In this document: one piece after another, positions 15,850 through 25,015 of the stretch
Numbering within the stretch: the stretch's first letter is position 1
Layout of the letters: every line of letters begins with the position of its first letter
Assembly (NCBI GenBank): GCA_040398525.1
Contig: JBBATY010000006.1
Coordinates: 62,001-126,000 of the forward strand
Direction of reading: 5' to 3'
Source: VFMC01 sp040398525
GTDB lineage: Bacteria > Actinomycetota > Acidimicrobiia > Acidimicrobiales > Ilumatobacteraceae
DNA length: 64,000 nucleotides
Notes under the pieces: model-generated
Told to the model about the DNA's origin: nothing
Database searches by the model: none
What the model saw: only the letters and a program-made list of their open reading frames with translations
Program-made: the position numbers and the translations under genes

Positions 15850-18015
15850 TCATTGCCCGCTGCGTGCCGCGGGGTGGTGCTGGGCGTTCGTCGCCAGCGC
15901 CGCCCGTCGGCGGGCGTCGCGCCAGTGGCGCAGCCACCAGGCCAGTACGACGAGCACGAGTGTGCCGAGCAGCAGTTGGCCGATACCTGCCAGCGACTGG
16001 ACACGTGCGGTGAGCACCACCTCGGGGGCCACGGTCTGGTTCGTGCCGCTCGGCTCGGGGGTGAGTAGCCGCAGGAAGATGCTCGATCGACCGTTGGTGC
16101 GGGCGACGGCCTTGGCGCGCACCTCGGTATCGGCGCCGGGGGCGAGCTCGACGAGCTGCTCGCCGTCGGGGAAGGAGATCTTCGGTGAGTCGAGCTGCAC
16201 CCGCACCGTCACGGCCACATCGCAACGGTTGCTGATCTGGAACGGGATCGTGCTCGTGCGCCCGGTGAGCGTGAACGAGAACCGCTCCGGGGGCACGACG
16301 CACTGGCGGACCTCGTCGAGCTCGGTGCCGATGGTGCGGGTCGTTGCGGCGGCGAGGTCGTCGGACACGACGGTGGAGGCCAACTGGTCGGTCGCGGTCG
16401 CCCAGCTGCTGCGGCGCGGGTCGTCGTCGGGCAGCATGCTGGCCACCGCCGTGGTGTCGGCGCGAAGGGTGTCGACGAGGCCTGCTCGGGTGATCGGGTC
16501 GTAGCCCTCCGGTGCCTGCACCTCGTCGGGCAGGCCGACGGTCACGGGTTCGCCGTCGACCAGCATCGTCTCGACGTCGGCGACGACGTCGCCTGGTGAC
16601 GCGAGCCGGACATGGCGGGCGTCTCCGAGCAGGTCGACCACGCCGCGGAGCAGTTCGGGGCTCGGGGTCCCGAGGTCGGTGCTGCCCAGCAGCAGGACGT
16701 GCTTGTCGGGGTCGTCGGTGCGGCGCACCTGCTCGGCGATCAGCACGATCTCGGCGACGACGGCCACGGCGGCGGCAGCCGTGTCGGGGCCTGGGTCGGC
16801 GAACTGCGCGGCGAGGTAGGGGTCGACCATCACGGCGCGGAGGTCGACGTCGGCGATGTCGACTGCCAGGGAGGTGTCGGTGAACAGCCCGAGGGAGCCG
16901 TCGAGGGCCGCATAGTCGTCGTAGGTGAGCACCACCGTGTCGGTGTCGGTGGCCGCGAGGAGCTGGGCGCCACCGCGGCTGAGCGGTTCGTGGGCGATCG
17001 TCGTGCTGCGGGTCGGGGCCGCGCCGTCGACCGTGTCGGCGAGCGTGGTGACGCCTTCGTCGACCAGGCGCCCGTAGGTGAGTGCCTGTCCGGCGGCGGC
17101 GGCGGTGGAGGGGTCGAGAGGCAGCCGGGGGGCAGCGACGAGATCGACCCGGCCGAGCAGCTCGGCGAGGTCGGACGCCACGGTGGGGTCGGTGTCGGCC
17201 AGTGTGGCGAGTGCCGATGGGTCGACGGCGACGAGTGCGGGGATGGGTTCGGTGTCGTCGGCGTCGAGGGCATCGGCAACAGCGTCGAGGGTGACGGCGA
17301 GGGCACTGAGGGCGGTGCGTGCGGAGGTGTCGAGCGAGAGGCTGCCGTCGTCGGCGACGGTCGGTGCTGCCGCGGGCGCCATCACCAATCCGACATCGAG
17401 CGCCGGCCCGTCGGCTGGTTGTGGTGCGCCGCCGAGGCGGTCGATAAAGGTGATGAGCACGCCTTCGGTCGTGTCGCCGCGCCGGACCTCGATGACGACG
17501 GGGTGGATGCCCGGCTGGGCGAACTGCAGCGCGTCGGCCGTGCGGGTGCTGGTCTCGGTGGGCACCCGCAGGCTGAGCAGGCCGCTCGCCGACACCACTG
17601 CCTCGGGGCCGATGGGCTCGCCGGGCACTGCCGGTGAGGGGCCGGGCGCGAGCTCGGTGCGCGGTGTGATGTCGATGGTGTCGACGACGTTCGGCAGCGA
17701 CCCGTCGCGGGCGTCCCACACCTGCGTCCGCGTCGACAACGGGCGATGGCTGGTGACGATGACGGTGCCGTCGGCGACGATGCCATCGAGGTCGGCGGTG
17801 TCGGCCAGTTGGGTCGTCAGTTCGAGGGTGCCGTCGGGCCCGATCGTGAAGGGCTGCTCGACGAGCACCAGCGGCGGACCGATGTCGGCGAGTGCCCACC
17901 CGGCAGGGACGGCAATCGTGGCGGCGAGCGTGCCGCCGGCGAGCAGCACCGCGGCGAGCCAGGTCGCGGCGCGCCGGTACGGCCGATGGCGCGCCCGTGT
18001 GCTGGCGCCGGTCAC
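15850..18015 (-). CDS. DUF6049-family membrane-anchored extracytoplasmic protein
   Basis: The 721-residue protein has an N-terminal signal or anchor helix (about 15-40, ATWLAAVLLAGGTLAATIAV), a large extracytoplasmic region, and a C-terminal transmembrane helix (about 685-705) followed by a basic tail. It corresponds in size, topology and location to the mycobacterial Rv3909-type proteins next to murJ and mutT4. The start is the GTG at 18013-18015, overlapping the GNAT stop (GTGA); a longer open frame upstream is just the antisense of neighbouring genes. Biochemical role unknown; an envelope function is inferred. Confidence 0.8.
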   Translation of the reverse strand: MTGASTRARHRPYRRAATWLAAVLLAGGTLAATIAVPAGWALADIGPPLVLVEQPFTIGPDGTLELTTQLADTADLDGIVADGTVIVTSHRPLSTRTQVWDARDGSLPNVVDTIDITPRTELAPGPSPAVPGEPIGPEAVVSASGLLSLRVPTETSTRTADALQFAQPGIHPVVIEVRRGDTTEGVLITFIDRLGGAPQPADGPALDVGLVMAPAAAPTVADDGSLSLDTSARTALSALAVTLDAVADALDADDTEPIPALVAVDPSALATLADTDPTVASDLAELLGRVDLVAAPRLPLDPSTAAAAGQALTYGRLVDEGVTTLADTVDGAAPTRSTTIAHEPLSRGGAQLLAATDTDTVVLTYDDYAALDGSLGLFTDTSLAVDIADVDLRAVMVDPYLAAQFADPGPDTAAAAVAVVAEIVLIAEQVRRTDDPDKHVLLLGSTDLGTPSPELLRGVVDLLGDARHVRLASPGDVVADVETMLVDGEPVTVGLPDEVQAPEGYDPITRAGLVDTLRADTTAVASMLPDDDPRRSSWATATDQLASTVVSDDLAAATTRTIGTELDEVRQCVVPPERFSFTLTGRTSTIPFQISNRCDVAVTVRVQLDSPKISFPDGEQLVELAPGADTEVRAKAVARTNGRSSIFLRLLTPEPSGTNQTVAPEVVLTARVQSLAGIGQLLLGTLVLVVLAWWLRHWRDARRRAALATNAQHHPAARSGQ

Positions 18016-18791
18016 CGCAGAAGGTCGCCTTCGTAGACGCGCAGCCGTTCGGGGACGTCGCGGAAGCCGAGGTGGTGGTAGAGCGCGAGCGCGCCGTCGT
18101 TGTCGACGTGGGTGTTGACGTAGACCTGCTGGGTGCCGGACCGGCGCATCCATCCGAACGCGTCGGCGATCAGCGCCGTGGCGACGCCGTGACGGCGCAC
18201 GGAGGGGTCGACGGCGAGTCGCTGCAGGTAGCCGATGCGCCCGGAGCGCCCCGAGATGAGGAACCCGCTCACGGTGCCATCGGTGATGGTGAGGCGGGCC
18301 CGTGAGCGCGGTGTGGCGCTGCGGATGTCGGCGAGCATCGCCGCGTCGAGCCGCCAGCGCTCGCCGAATCCGAGCTCGTCGACGACGGCTGCGCCGAGGT
18401 AGCCGTCGTCGACCAGCCGGTGCAGGCGGGTGCCGGGCGTCGGCTGGCCAGCGAGCGCCGGCAGGGGCGCGTCGAGCCGGAGCAGCACCAATTCCTGGGC
18501 GCAGTGCAGCCCGGCGATCTCGGCCTGGCTCGCCTGTCGGGCGGCCAGGGCTCCGGTGCGGATACCGGTGAAGCCGCGGTGGGCGAGCTCGACGGCCCAG
18601 GCTCGGTAGTGGGCCACACCGGGGACTGCTGCGCCGTCGAGCACGACGACCTGGGCGCGTGCCGGTTCGCCCGGGCAGGGGGTGGCCCGTGCCGGGAGCG
18701 GTGTGGAGGTGAGCTGGAACGACGACGTGGGTGTGCCGGCCCCGGCAGGGTCGGTCGCAGCGCGACGGAACAGGCGTGGCACCAGGCTCAT
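18012..18791 (-). CDS. GNAT-family N-acetyltransferase
   Basis: The acetyl-CoA binding motif A (LAVDPSVRRHGVATALI) lies at about residues 192-208 and the C-terminal half has the standard GNAT order, ending with ALYHHLGFRDVPERL. The N-terminal 120 residues are less recognisable and may form a second, degenerate GNAT-like domain. The 259-residue gene is divergent from the deacetylase gene and overlaps the DUF6049 gene. Substrate unknown. Confidence 0.85.
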   Translation of the reverse strand: MSLVPRLFRRAATDPAGAGTPTSSFQLTSTPLPARATPCPGEPARAQVVVLDGAAVPGVAHYRAWAVELAHRGFTGIRTGALAARQASQAEIAGLHCAQELVLLRLDAPLPALAGQPTPGTRLHRLVDDGYLGAAVVDELGFGERWRLDAAMLADIRSATPRSRARLTITDGTVSGFLISGRSGRIGYLQRLAVDPSVRRHGVATALIADAFGWMRRSGTQQVYVNTHVDNDGALALYHHLGFRDVPERLRVYEGDLLR

Positions 18792-18817
18792 CGATCGAGG
18801 ACGGTAGCGTCGTCACC

Positions 18818-19837
18818 GTGACCGTGCTGTTCAGTACCCACACGGCGTACCTCGACCACCTCGCCGGACCGCGCCACCCGGAGCGACCGGAGCGCCTTCG
18901 CGCCGTGCTGGCGGGCGTCGAGCGCGAGGGGTTGCTCGATGCGCTCACCCCACTCGCGCCGGTGGCAGCCACCCGGGCCGACCTCGAGCGGGTCCACCCG
19001 GCGCCGTATCTCGACCGCATCGAGGCGATCTGTGCGCGCGGTGGTGGTCGGCTCGATCCGGACACCTATGCCAGCGCCCGCTCGTACGAGGCGGCGTGTC
19101 TGGCGGCTGGCGCCGGGCTCACGGCGGTGGCGGCGCTCGAGGCCGGGCGTGGCGACGCGGCGTTCTGCGCGGTGCGCCCGCCGGGTCACCACGCCACCCA
19201 GGACGAGTCGATGGGCTTCTGCTTCGTGTCGAACGTGGCGGTGGTGGCTGCCTCGCTGGCCGAGCGTGGTGAGCGGGTGCTGATCGTCGACTACGACGCG
19301 CACCACGGCAACGGCACGCAGGCCGTGTTCTACGACGATCCGCGCGTGCTGTTCGTCAGCCTGCACCAGTGGCCGCTGTATCCCGGCTCCGGCCGCGCCG
19401 ACGAAGTGGGCCTCGGCGCGGGCGAGTGGTTCACGATGAATGTGCCGGTGCCGCCGGGCGCGACCGGCGATGTCTACCTGCGTGCGCTCGACGAGTTGGT
19501 GGCGCCCCGGGTGGCCCAGTTCGCGCCGACCTGGCTGATCATCTCGGCCGGGTTCGACGCGCACCGCGACGACCCGATCACCGAGCTCGGGCTCACTGCC
19601 GGCGACTACATCGCCATCACGCAGCGAGTGACCGAGTGGGTGCCGGCCGGCCGGCGGGTGGTGATGCTCGAGGGCGGCTACGACCTCGATGCGCTCGCCA
19701 ACTGCAGCGGCGCCGTCGTCGGTGTGCTGGCCGGGCTCGACCCGGCACCGCCGCTCGCCACCGAGCGGGCGACGTCCGGTGGGCCGGGTGCGCTGCAACT
19801 CGACCGGGTGGCCGACGTCTGGCGCGGCCGCTGGTGA
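18818..19837 (+). CDS. Histone deacetylase family (acetoin utilisation AcuC-like) hydrolase
   Basis: This zinc-dependent deacetylase has the expected motifs: RHPERPERL near the start, PPGHHA, the zinc ligands in DYDAHHGNGTQ and SAGFDAH, and the C-terminal EGGYDL. Bacterial members deacetylate proteins, polyamines or small acetylated molecules; the substrate here is not predictable. The GTG at 18818-18820 gives 339 residues. It is divergent from the acetyltransferase gene 26 bases away and overlaps pcnA (GTGA). Confidence 0.9.
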   Translation: MTVLFSTHTAYLDHLAGPRHPERPERLRAVLAGVEREGLLDALTPLAPVAATRADLERVHPAPYLDRIEAICARGGGRLDPDTYASARSYEAACLAAGAGLTAVAALEAGRGDAAFCAVRPPGHHATQDESMGFCFVSNVAVVAASLAERGERVLIVDYDAHHGNGTQAVFYDDPRVLFVSLHQWPLYPGSGRADEVGLGAGEWFTMNVPVPPGATGDVYLRALDELVAPRVAQFAPTWLIISAGFDAHRDDPITELGLTAGDYIAITQRVTEWVPAGRRVVMLEGGYDLDALANCSGAVVGVLAGLDPAPPLATERATSGGPGALQLDRVADVWRGRW

Positions 19838-21285
19838 TCCCCGAACGCTTCGCCCCCGTGCTGCGCGAGATGCAGCCCCTGCGCGACCGCTTCGCCGCGG
19901 CCGGGCACCGGCTGTTCCTGGTGGGTGGCACCGTGCGCGACCTGCTGGTCGACGCGCTGCCCGCCGACTACGACCTCGACGCCACCACCCCGGCCCGACC
20001 GGACGAGATCAAGCGCCTGCTGCACGGTTGGGCCGACGCGATCTGGACCCAGGGCGAACGCTTCGGCACCATCGGCGCGTTGAAGCGCACCGTGCTCGAC
20101 GACGGCACGGTCGTCGAGCGCCAGTTCGAGATCACCACCCATCGGGCCGAGGCCTACCGCGACGACTCGCGCAAACCCGAGGTCGAGTTCTCCGACGACA
20201 TCGAGCTCGACCTGTCGCGGCGCGACTTCACGGTGAACGCAATGGCCCTCGAGCTCACCACGCCCGACCCGGTGCTGGTCGATCCGTTCGGCGGTGCGGC
20301 CGATCTGATGGCGCGCGTCCTGCGCACACCGCTCGCACCGGACGTGAGCTTCAGCGACGACCCCCTGCGCATGCTGCGCGCCGCCCGCTTCATCGCCCGC
20401 TTCGCGCTGCAGCCCGAGCCGCAGCTGGTCGCGGCCGTGTCGGCGATGGCCGATCGGCTCGAGATCGTCTCGGCCGAGCGTGTGCGCGACGAGCTCGACA
20501 AGTTGATCGTCGTGCCGTCGCCGACGGCCGGGTTGTGGTTCTGCGTCGACACGGGCCTGGCCGACCACTTCTTGCCGGAGTTGCCGTCGATGCGTCTCGA
20601 GCAGGACCCGATCCACCGTCACAAGGACGTGCTCACCCACACCCTGGCCGTCATCGAGAACGTGCGACCGTCCGTCGAACTGCGCGCCGGCCATCCGGAG
20701 TTCGACTTCCGCCGCACGCGGCTGGCGGCGCTGTTCCACGACGTCGGCAAGCCGCGCACGCGCTCGTTCGACAAGGGCCGTGGTGTGTCGTTCCACCATC
20801 ACGACGTGGTCGGGGCGAAGATGACCCGCAAGCGGATGACTGCGCTGCGCTATTCGGCCGACGACATCGAGGCCGTCACCGAGTTGGTGGCGCTGCACTT
20901 GCGCTTCCACACCTACCAGATGGGCTGGAGCGACTCGGCCGTGCGGCGCTACGTGCGCGATGCGGGCTCGTACCTGCACGAGTTGAACGTGCTCACCCGG
21001 TGCGACTGCACCACGCGCAACGAGCGCAAGGCGGTGGCGCTGTCGCGGCGGATGGACGACCTCGAGCGGCGCATCGACGAGCTGGCCGAGCGCGAGGCGC
21101 TGGCCTCGCTGCGACCGGAGCTCGACGGCACCGAGGTGATGGAGTTGCTCGGCATCGCGCCCGGACGCGCCGTGGGTGAGGCGTTGTCGTTCCTGATGGA
21201 CATCCGCCTCGACGAGGGCCTGCTCGGCCGCGACGCGGTGACGGCCCGGCTGCTCGAGTGGTGGCAGGCGCGCACCGGCGCCTGA
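19834..21285 (+). CDS. pcnA: CCA tRNA nucleotidyltransferase
   Basis: The enzyme adds or repairs the tRNA 3' CCA end. The nucleotidyltransferase motif FLVGGTVRDLL with the catalytic acids in DYDLDATT is near residues 28-52, the RNA-binding signature RRDFTVNAMAL is at about 129-139, and an HD domain (LAALFHDVGKPRTRSF) fills the C-terminal half. The 483-residue length matches actinobacterial PcnA. The GTG start overlaps the deacetylase stop. In mycobacteria pcnA closes this same cluster. Confidence 0.94.
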   Translation: MIPERFAPVLREMQPLRDRFAAAGHRLFLVGGTVRDLLVDALPADYDLDATTPARPDEIKRLLHGWADAIWTQGERFGTIGALKRTVLDDGTVVERQFEITTHRAEAYRDDSRKPEVEFSDDIELDLSRRDFTVNAMALELTTPDPVLVDPFGGAADLMARVLRTPLAPDVSFSDDPLRMLRAARFIARFALQPEPQLVAAVSAMADRLEIVSAERVRDELDKLIVVPSPTAGLWFCVDTGLADHFLPELPSMRLEQDPIHRHKDVLTHTLAVIENVRPSVELRAGHPEFDFRRTRLAALFHDVGKPRTRSFDKGRGVSFHHHDVVGAKMTRKRMTALRYSADDIEAVTELVALHLRFHTYQMGWSDSAVRRYVRDAGSYLHELNVLTRCDCTTRNERKAVALSRRMDDLERRIDELAEREALASLRPELDGTEVMELLGIAPGRAVGEALSFLMDIRLDEGLLGRDAVTARLLEWWQARTGA

Positions 21286-21297
21286 CCGGGCCGACTG

Positions 21298-21900
21298 TCA
21301 GAGCCCTTCTTTGCGGGCGCGCATCACCAGCACGGTCGGGGTGAGCGCGTCGCGGGCGGCGGCCGGGGCGAGCTCGTGCACCACATCGAGGTGGAAGTTC
21401 GAACGCACCAGGTGCATGTAGAGGTCGCTGATGGTGCGCGTGGTCTCGCCGTAGTGGTGCAGTGCCTCGCGGCTGCCGAGGGCGAACATCGCCGCCACCG
21501 GGTGGGTGAGGGCGATCACGAAGCCGGCGCCGGGCCTGAGCACACGGTGCACCTGACGCAGCAGGCGGGGCAGGTCGTCGACATCGTCGAGGGTGTGGGT
21601 GGCGATGGCCAGGTCGACCGAGCCGCTGGTGACGAAGCCGAGCTCGTACAGCTCGCCGACGTGGCACTCGACGCGCACCTCGGCGGCGTCGGCCTGGTGG
21701 CGCAGTGCGGCGATGCGGTCGGCGGACGGGTCGAGGGCGATCGCCTTCGCACCGGCCTGGGCCATCCTGACAGCGTTCGGCGAGCTGCCGGGCGGGGTGG
21801 GCCCGACGCCGATCTCGACCACTCGCTTGCCGTTGAGGTCGCCGCACAGCCGCAATGCGCTGTCGTCGGCGACGCCTTGTCCGAACCAGACACTGTGCAT
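21298..21900 (-). CDS. Class I SAM-dependent methyltransferase
   Basis: The 200-residue protein has a SAM-binding motif I (VVEIGVGPTPPGSSP) at about residues 29-43, an acidic motif II (AIALDPSADRI) and the post-motif VDLAIATHTLDDVDDLPRLLRQVHRVLRPG typical of Methyltransf_11. The acceptor substrate is unknown. It converges on pcnA, leaving 12 bases between the stops. Confidence 0.82.
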   Translation of the reverse strand: MHSVWFGQGVADDSALRLCGDLNGKRVVEIGVGPTPPGSSPNAVRMAQAGAKAIALDPSADRIAALRHQADAAEVRVECHVGELYELGFVTSGSVDLAIATHTLDDVDDLPRLLRQVHRVLRPGAGFVIALTHPVAAMFALGSREALHHYGETTRTISDLYMHLVRSNFHLDVVHELAPAAARDALTPTVLVMRARKEGL

Positions 21901-22005
21901 GGCACCAGTGTGACCGATCCCGGTGCCCGGGGGGAGGATCGGTACCGAGGTGCACTGCGCCGGTGACGCGACGGCGGTCGCGTCGTGCCGATAGCGTCAG
22001 CGATC

Positions 22006-22437
22006 ATGGCGACCCAGGGCGAGCACCGCGGCTTCTCGGCCGGTGCGCTACGCGGCGCGGCGGGGGTGGTCGACCACCGTCTGGCGCGTCGTCACCTGGT
22101 GAACGAGTTCCGTCGCGGACGCTTGCGCCAGGACCAGATCTGCGACGCCCACCCCGAGCTCATCCGCGCTGCGCGCAACGTCGGCACCGCGAGCCGGGCA
22201 GCCTGCCCGATCTGCGCCCAGCCCGACCTCCGCCTCGTCACCTATGTGTTCGGTGAACGGCTGCCGTCGCACGGCAAGTGCGTCGCGAACGCCGCCGAGA
22301 TGGCTGCCATCCAGCGTCGCTCGCAGGGGCTCACCGCGTACGTGGTCGAGGCGTGCATCGGGTGCCGCTGGCACCATCTGCTGCGGGTGCTGCCCATCGG
22401 GTCGGCGCAGGGGGCCCGTCGCCAGGCGTCGGGCTGA
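22006..22437 (+). CDS. DUF5318-family protein with paired CxxC motifs
   Basis: The 143-residue protein carries a conserved N-terminal block (VVDHRLARRHLVNEFRRG), a CPIC motif and a later CIGCRW motif, consistent with a zinc-binding fold. In mycobacteria a homologue lies just upstream of the ponA1-rpsF-ssb-rpsR-rplI region, which matches this neighbourhood. I prefer the ATG at 22006 over the one seven codons upstream because the conserved sequence begins after it. Function unknown. Confidence 0.78.
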   Translation: MATQGEHRGFSAGALRGAAGVVDHRLARRHLVNEFRRGRLRQDQICDAHPELIRAARNVGTASRAACPICAQPDLRLVTYVFGERLPSHGKCVANAAEMAAIQRRSQGLTAYVVEACIGCRWHHLLRVLPIGSAQGARRQASG

Positions 22438-22461
22438 GCCGGCGCTCGCCGGTGGTGCTGC

Positions 22462-23049
22462 TCAGAACGGGCTGTGGCCGAGGCGGTTGCGCACCGACAC
22501 GGCTTCGCCGGTGTGTGCGCTGACGTGGCCGAGCATCGGCCACTGCACCAACCACGACACGGTGCGGCCGTGCCACATGCGGATCAACCAGCCGAGCTCG
22601 TCGGGGTCGAGGCCGGCGAGCTCGGTGAGGCGACGGTCGGTGTCGGGCATCGTGTCGAGGGCCATCCCCGACAGTCGGTGCAACCAGCGGGCCGTGGCCT
22701 CGAGCACGTCGTCGAGGTACGCGACCAGTGCGTCGGGCTGTACGGCCAGGCTGACCTCGCGGTCCTCGCGCTCGGTGAGACCGGCGCCCGCCAGGGCCGC
22801 CCCGGTGCGCACGGCGGTGAGGCCGAGGGCCTCGGCGTGGGCGGCGAAGCGCGGTGGCCGGTTGCGCACAGCGGTCTGCAGGGCGAGGTCGTGGTGGCGG
22901 GTGAGGTGCAGCACAAGCCACGTGATGCTCGACCCGCCGCCGTCGGCCTGGATGGTCCACTCGTCGCGTGGCACCCGGTCGAGCACAGCGTCGACGAGCC
23001 GCGGCCGCAGGTCGTGATGGGCATCTTGGATCCAGGCGCGCAGGTCCAT
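22462..23049 (-). CDS. DinB-like / mycothiol-dependent-maleylpyruvate-isomerase-fold protein
   Basis: The 195-residue product has the four-helix DinB-type layout: an N-terminal helix, a conserved WTIQADGGGSSITWLVLHLTRHHD block containing His metal-ligand candidates, and later HGRTVSWLVQWPMLGHVSAHTGE. Such enzymes are often thiol-dependent transferases or isomerases. The ATG at 23047-23049 is chosen because the family similarity begins there (MDLRAWIQDAH); the longer frame reads into the rpsF leader. Substrate unknown. Confidence 0.7.
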   Translation of the reverse strand: MDLRAWIQDAHHDLRPRLVDAVLDRVPRDEWTIQADGGGSSITWLVLHLTRHHDLALQTAVRNRPPRFAAHAEALGLTAVRTGAALAGAGLTEREDREVSLAVQPDALVAYLDDVLEATARWLHRLSGMALDTMPDTDRRLTELAGLDPDELGWLIRMWHGRTVSWLVQWPMLGHVSAHTGEAVSVRNRLGHSPF

Positions 23050-23226
23050 CTCCCGACCGTACCCCGACGACAGCAGGGCACAGCGGGCAACCGTGCAACA
23101 CCGTGCTGGTACACCGTGTGCCATGTGGTGTTTCACCCGTTACGCTTGCCCGGTCATATTCACCCTGCCCCTACGAGGGGCCCCGGCGTGCAGGGCACGG
23201 CGGGTCCGAAGGGAGGTTCCACACGC
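23050..23226 (+). promoter_or_regulatory. Divergent promoter region and rpsF leader
   Basis: These 177 bases separate the divergent dinB-like gene and rpsF. A GCCCC-TACGA-GGGGC hairpin (23167-23181) lies in the presumed rpsF leader, followed by GC-rich sequence up to a GAAGGGAGG ribosome site. S6-S18 leader autoregulation is known for rpsF operons, but I cannot confirm the motif here. Confidence 0.35.
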
Positions 23227-23559
23227 ATGATGCGTGCCTATGAGCTCATGGTCATCGTCGACGGCGACCTGGAGGACACCGCTGCACGGCAGTGGGTCAC
23301 CTCGATCACGTCGTCGATCGAGGCTGCCGGTGGTTCGGTCCACGGCAAGCCTGATTGGTGGGGTCGGCGCCAGTTCGCCTACCCGATCAACAAGAAGGAG
23401 TACGGCTACTACGTGGTGTTCAACGTGATGGCCAAGGGCGGCGCACTCGACGACCTCGAGCGTACGTTCCGTATCGCAGACGACATCGTCCGCCACAAGT
23501 TGCTCCGTCTCCCCGACGCCGAGGCTGCTCGCCGCGGCTTGGCGGAGTCGGCGGCCTGA
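23227..23559 (+). CDS. rpsF: 30S ribosomal protein S6
   Basis: S6 pairs with S18 on the small subunit. The 110-residue protein has the family pattern (MRAYELMVIVDGDL, WWGRRQFAYPINKKEYGYYVVFN, RIADDIVRHKLLRL). Two ATGs are adjacent at 23227 and 23230; either fits the GAAGGGAGG ribosome site. It leads the rpsF-ssb-rpsR-rplI operon. Confidence 0.96.
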   Translation: MMRAYELMVIVDGDLEDTAARQWVTSITSSIEAAGGSVHGKPDWWGRRQFAYPINKKEYGYYVVFNVMAKGGALDDLERTFRIADDIVRHKLLRLPDAEAARRGLAESAA

Positions 23560-23588
23560 CCCACCGCACGTCCACGAAGGAGGCCACC

Positions 23589-24068
23589 ATGGCCGATACC
23601 ACCATCACCCTCGTCGGCAACCTGACCCGCGAGCCCGAGCTGCGTTACACCTCGGGCGGCAAGGCCGTCGCCAGCTTCGGTATCGCCGTCAGCCGGCGAT
23701 ACCAGCAGAACGGCGAATGGCAGGAGAAGACGTCGTTCTTCAACATCAACGCCTGGGACCAGCTCGGCGAGAACGCTGCCGCAACCCTCACCAAGGGCAT
23801 GCGGGTCCTCGTCCACGGCCGGCTCGAGATCCGCGAGTACGAAGCCCGCGAGGGTGGCAAGCGCACCAGCGTCGATGTCACTGCCGACGAGCTCGGGCCG
23901 AGCCTGCGTTGGGCCCGTGCCAGTGTCGAGCGCACCGAGCGCACCGACGGTGGTGGCGGCTTCGGCGGCGGCGGTGGCGGCGGGTCGCGTGGCGGCTCCG
24001 GTGGCTCCGGTGGCTCCGGCGGTGGACGTCCGGCCGATCCCATCTACGGCGACGAAGAGCCGTTCTGA
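23589..24068 (+). CDS. ssb: Single-stranded DNA-binding protein
   Basis: The OB fold covers residues 1-110 (TLVGNLTREPELRYTSGGK, TSFFNINAWDQLGENAA). It is followed by a Gly-rich flexible tail and the acidic C-terminal tip DEEPF, which recruits partner proteins. The length is 159 residues. The ATG at 23589 follows a GAAGGAGG site; the upstream frame is not family sequence. Confidence 0.96.
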   Translation: MADTTITLVGNLTREPELRYTSGGKAVASFGIAVSRRYQQNGEWQEKTSFFNINAWDQLGENAAATLTKGMRVLVHGRLEIREYEAREGGKRTSVDVTADELGPSLRWARASVERTERTDGGGGFGGGGGGGSRGGSGGSGGSGGGRPADPIYGDEEPF

Positions 24069-24098
24069 TCTCTCCCAGCATTTCGATCGAGGAAACCC

Positions 24099-24503
24099 AT
24101 GACTAGCAAGAAGAACAAGGCTCGTGCACCGCGCGAGACCACCAAGAAGTTCAAGAAGAAGACCAGCGTCCTGGTGACGGAGAAGGTCGAGTTCGTCGAC
24201 TACAAAGACGTCAACCTCCTGCAGCGCTTCGTGAGCGACCGCTCGAAGATCCGTGGTCGCCGGGTCACCGGCAACGACGTGCAGCAGCAGCGCGACATCG
24301 CCAACGCCATCAAGAACGCCCGTGAGATGGCGCTGATGCCCTACACCAAGCGGGTCGCCCAGACCCGTGCGGGTCGCCCGCCGCGTGACGGCGACGACCG
24401 GCCGCGCCGCCCGCGCGAGGAAGCGGCTGCGACCCCCGAGGTCGAGGCCCAGGTCGAAGGTATCGAGGCTGCTGCGGCCGATCTCGCCGAGACGGAGGCC
24501 TGA
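24099..24503 (+). CDS. rpsR: 30S ribosomal protein S18 with acidic C-terminal extension
   Basis: The S18 core occupies about residues 18-88 (VEFVDYKDVNLLQRFVSDRSKI, NAREMALMPYT). The family is normally 70-85 residues; here 134 residues are encoded because a tail of about 45 residues is added, first Arg/Asp-rich then Ala/Glu-rich (EEAAATPEVEAQVEG). The frame is intact and followed within 2 bases by rplI, so the tail is probably real. Its role is unknown. Confidence 0.94.
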   Translation: MTSKKNKARAPRETTKKFKKKTSVLVTEKVEFVDYKDVNLLQRFVSDRSKIRGRRVTGNDVQQQRDIANAIKNAREMALMPYTKRVAQTRAGRPPRDGDDRPRRPREEAAATPEVEAQVEGIEAAAADLAETEA

Positions 24504-24505
24504 TC

Positions 24506-24949
24506 ATGAGGCTGATCCTGCGTTCCGACCTGGCGGGTCTCGGCAAGCGCGGCGACATCGTCGAGGTGTCGTCGGGCCATGCCCGCAACTACCTGCTGCC
24601 CAAGGGCCTTGCGATCGTCGCCAGCGATGGTGCGGTCAACCAGGCCACGGCCATGCGCCGTGCTCGCGACCTGCGCGATGCGGCCGACCGTGAGTCGGCC
24701 CAGACCGTGGCCAGCGCGCTCGTCGCCAAGACCATCGTGCTGACCGCCAAGGCTGGTGCCGAGGGTCGGCTGTTCGGTTCGGTCACAACGGCCGACATCG
24801 CCAAGGCGATCCACGAGCAGGCCAACATCTCGATCGACCGTCGCAAGCTCGATATCGAGCCGATCAAGACGCTCGGCACCCACAGCGTGTCGGTGAAGCT
24901 GCACTCCGATGTGCAGTTCCCCGTGACGGTCGAGGTCGTCAAGAAGTAG
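24506..24949 (+). CDS. rplI: 50S ribosomal protein L9
   Basis: L9 binds 23S rRNA at the base of the L1 stalk. The N-terminal signature GLGKRGDIVEVSSGHARNYL (about residues 11-30), the long connecting helix and the C-terminal domain are all present in 147 residues. A GGAGG site precedes the ATG. It is the last gene of the ribosomal operon, ahead of a strong terminator. Confidence 0.96.
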   Translation: MRLILRSDLAGLGKRGDIVEVSSGHARNYLLPKGLAIVASDGAVNQATAMRRARDLRDAADRESAQTVASALVAKTIVLTAKAGAEGRLFGSVTTADIAKAIHEQANISIDRRKLDIEPIKTLGTHSVSVKLHSDVQFPVTVEVVKK

Positions 24950-25015
24950 CCCCTCCCGGGCAACATCTGCCGGCCCCGCCGGCACCATCGGCCCTCGGGC
25001 CTCCAACTCGAGCAC

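Noticed and set aside
15737..17899. 720-residue minus-strand ORF rich in Arg and His
   Set aside because: Antisense shadow of the DUF6049 gene and its neighbours; low-complexity composition and no start signal.
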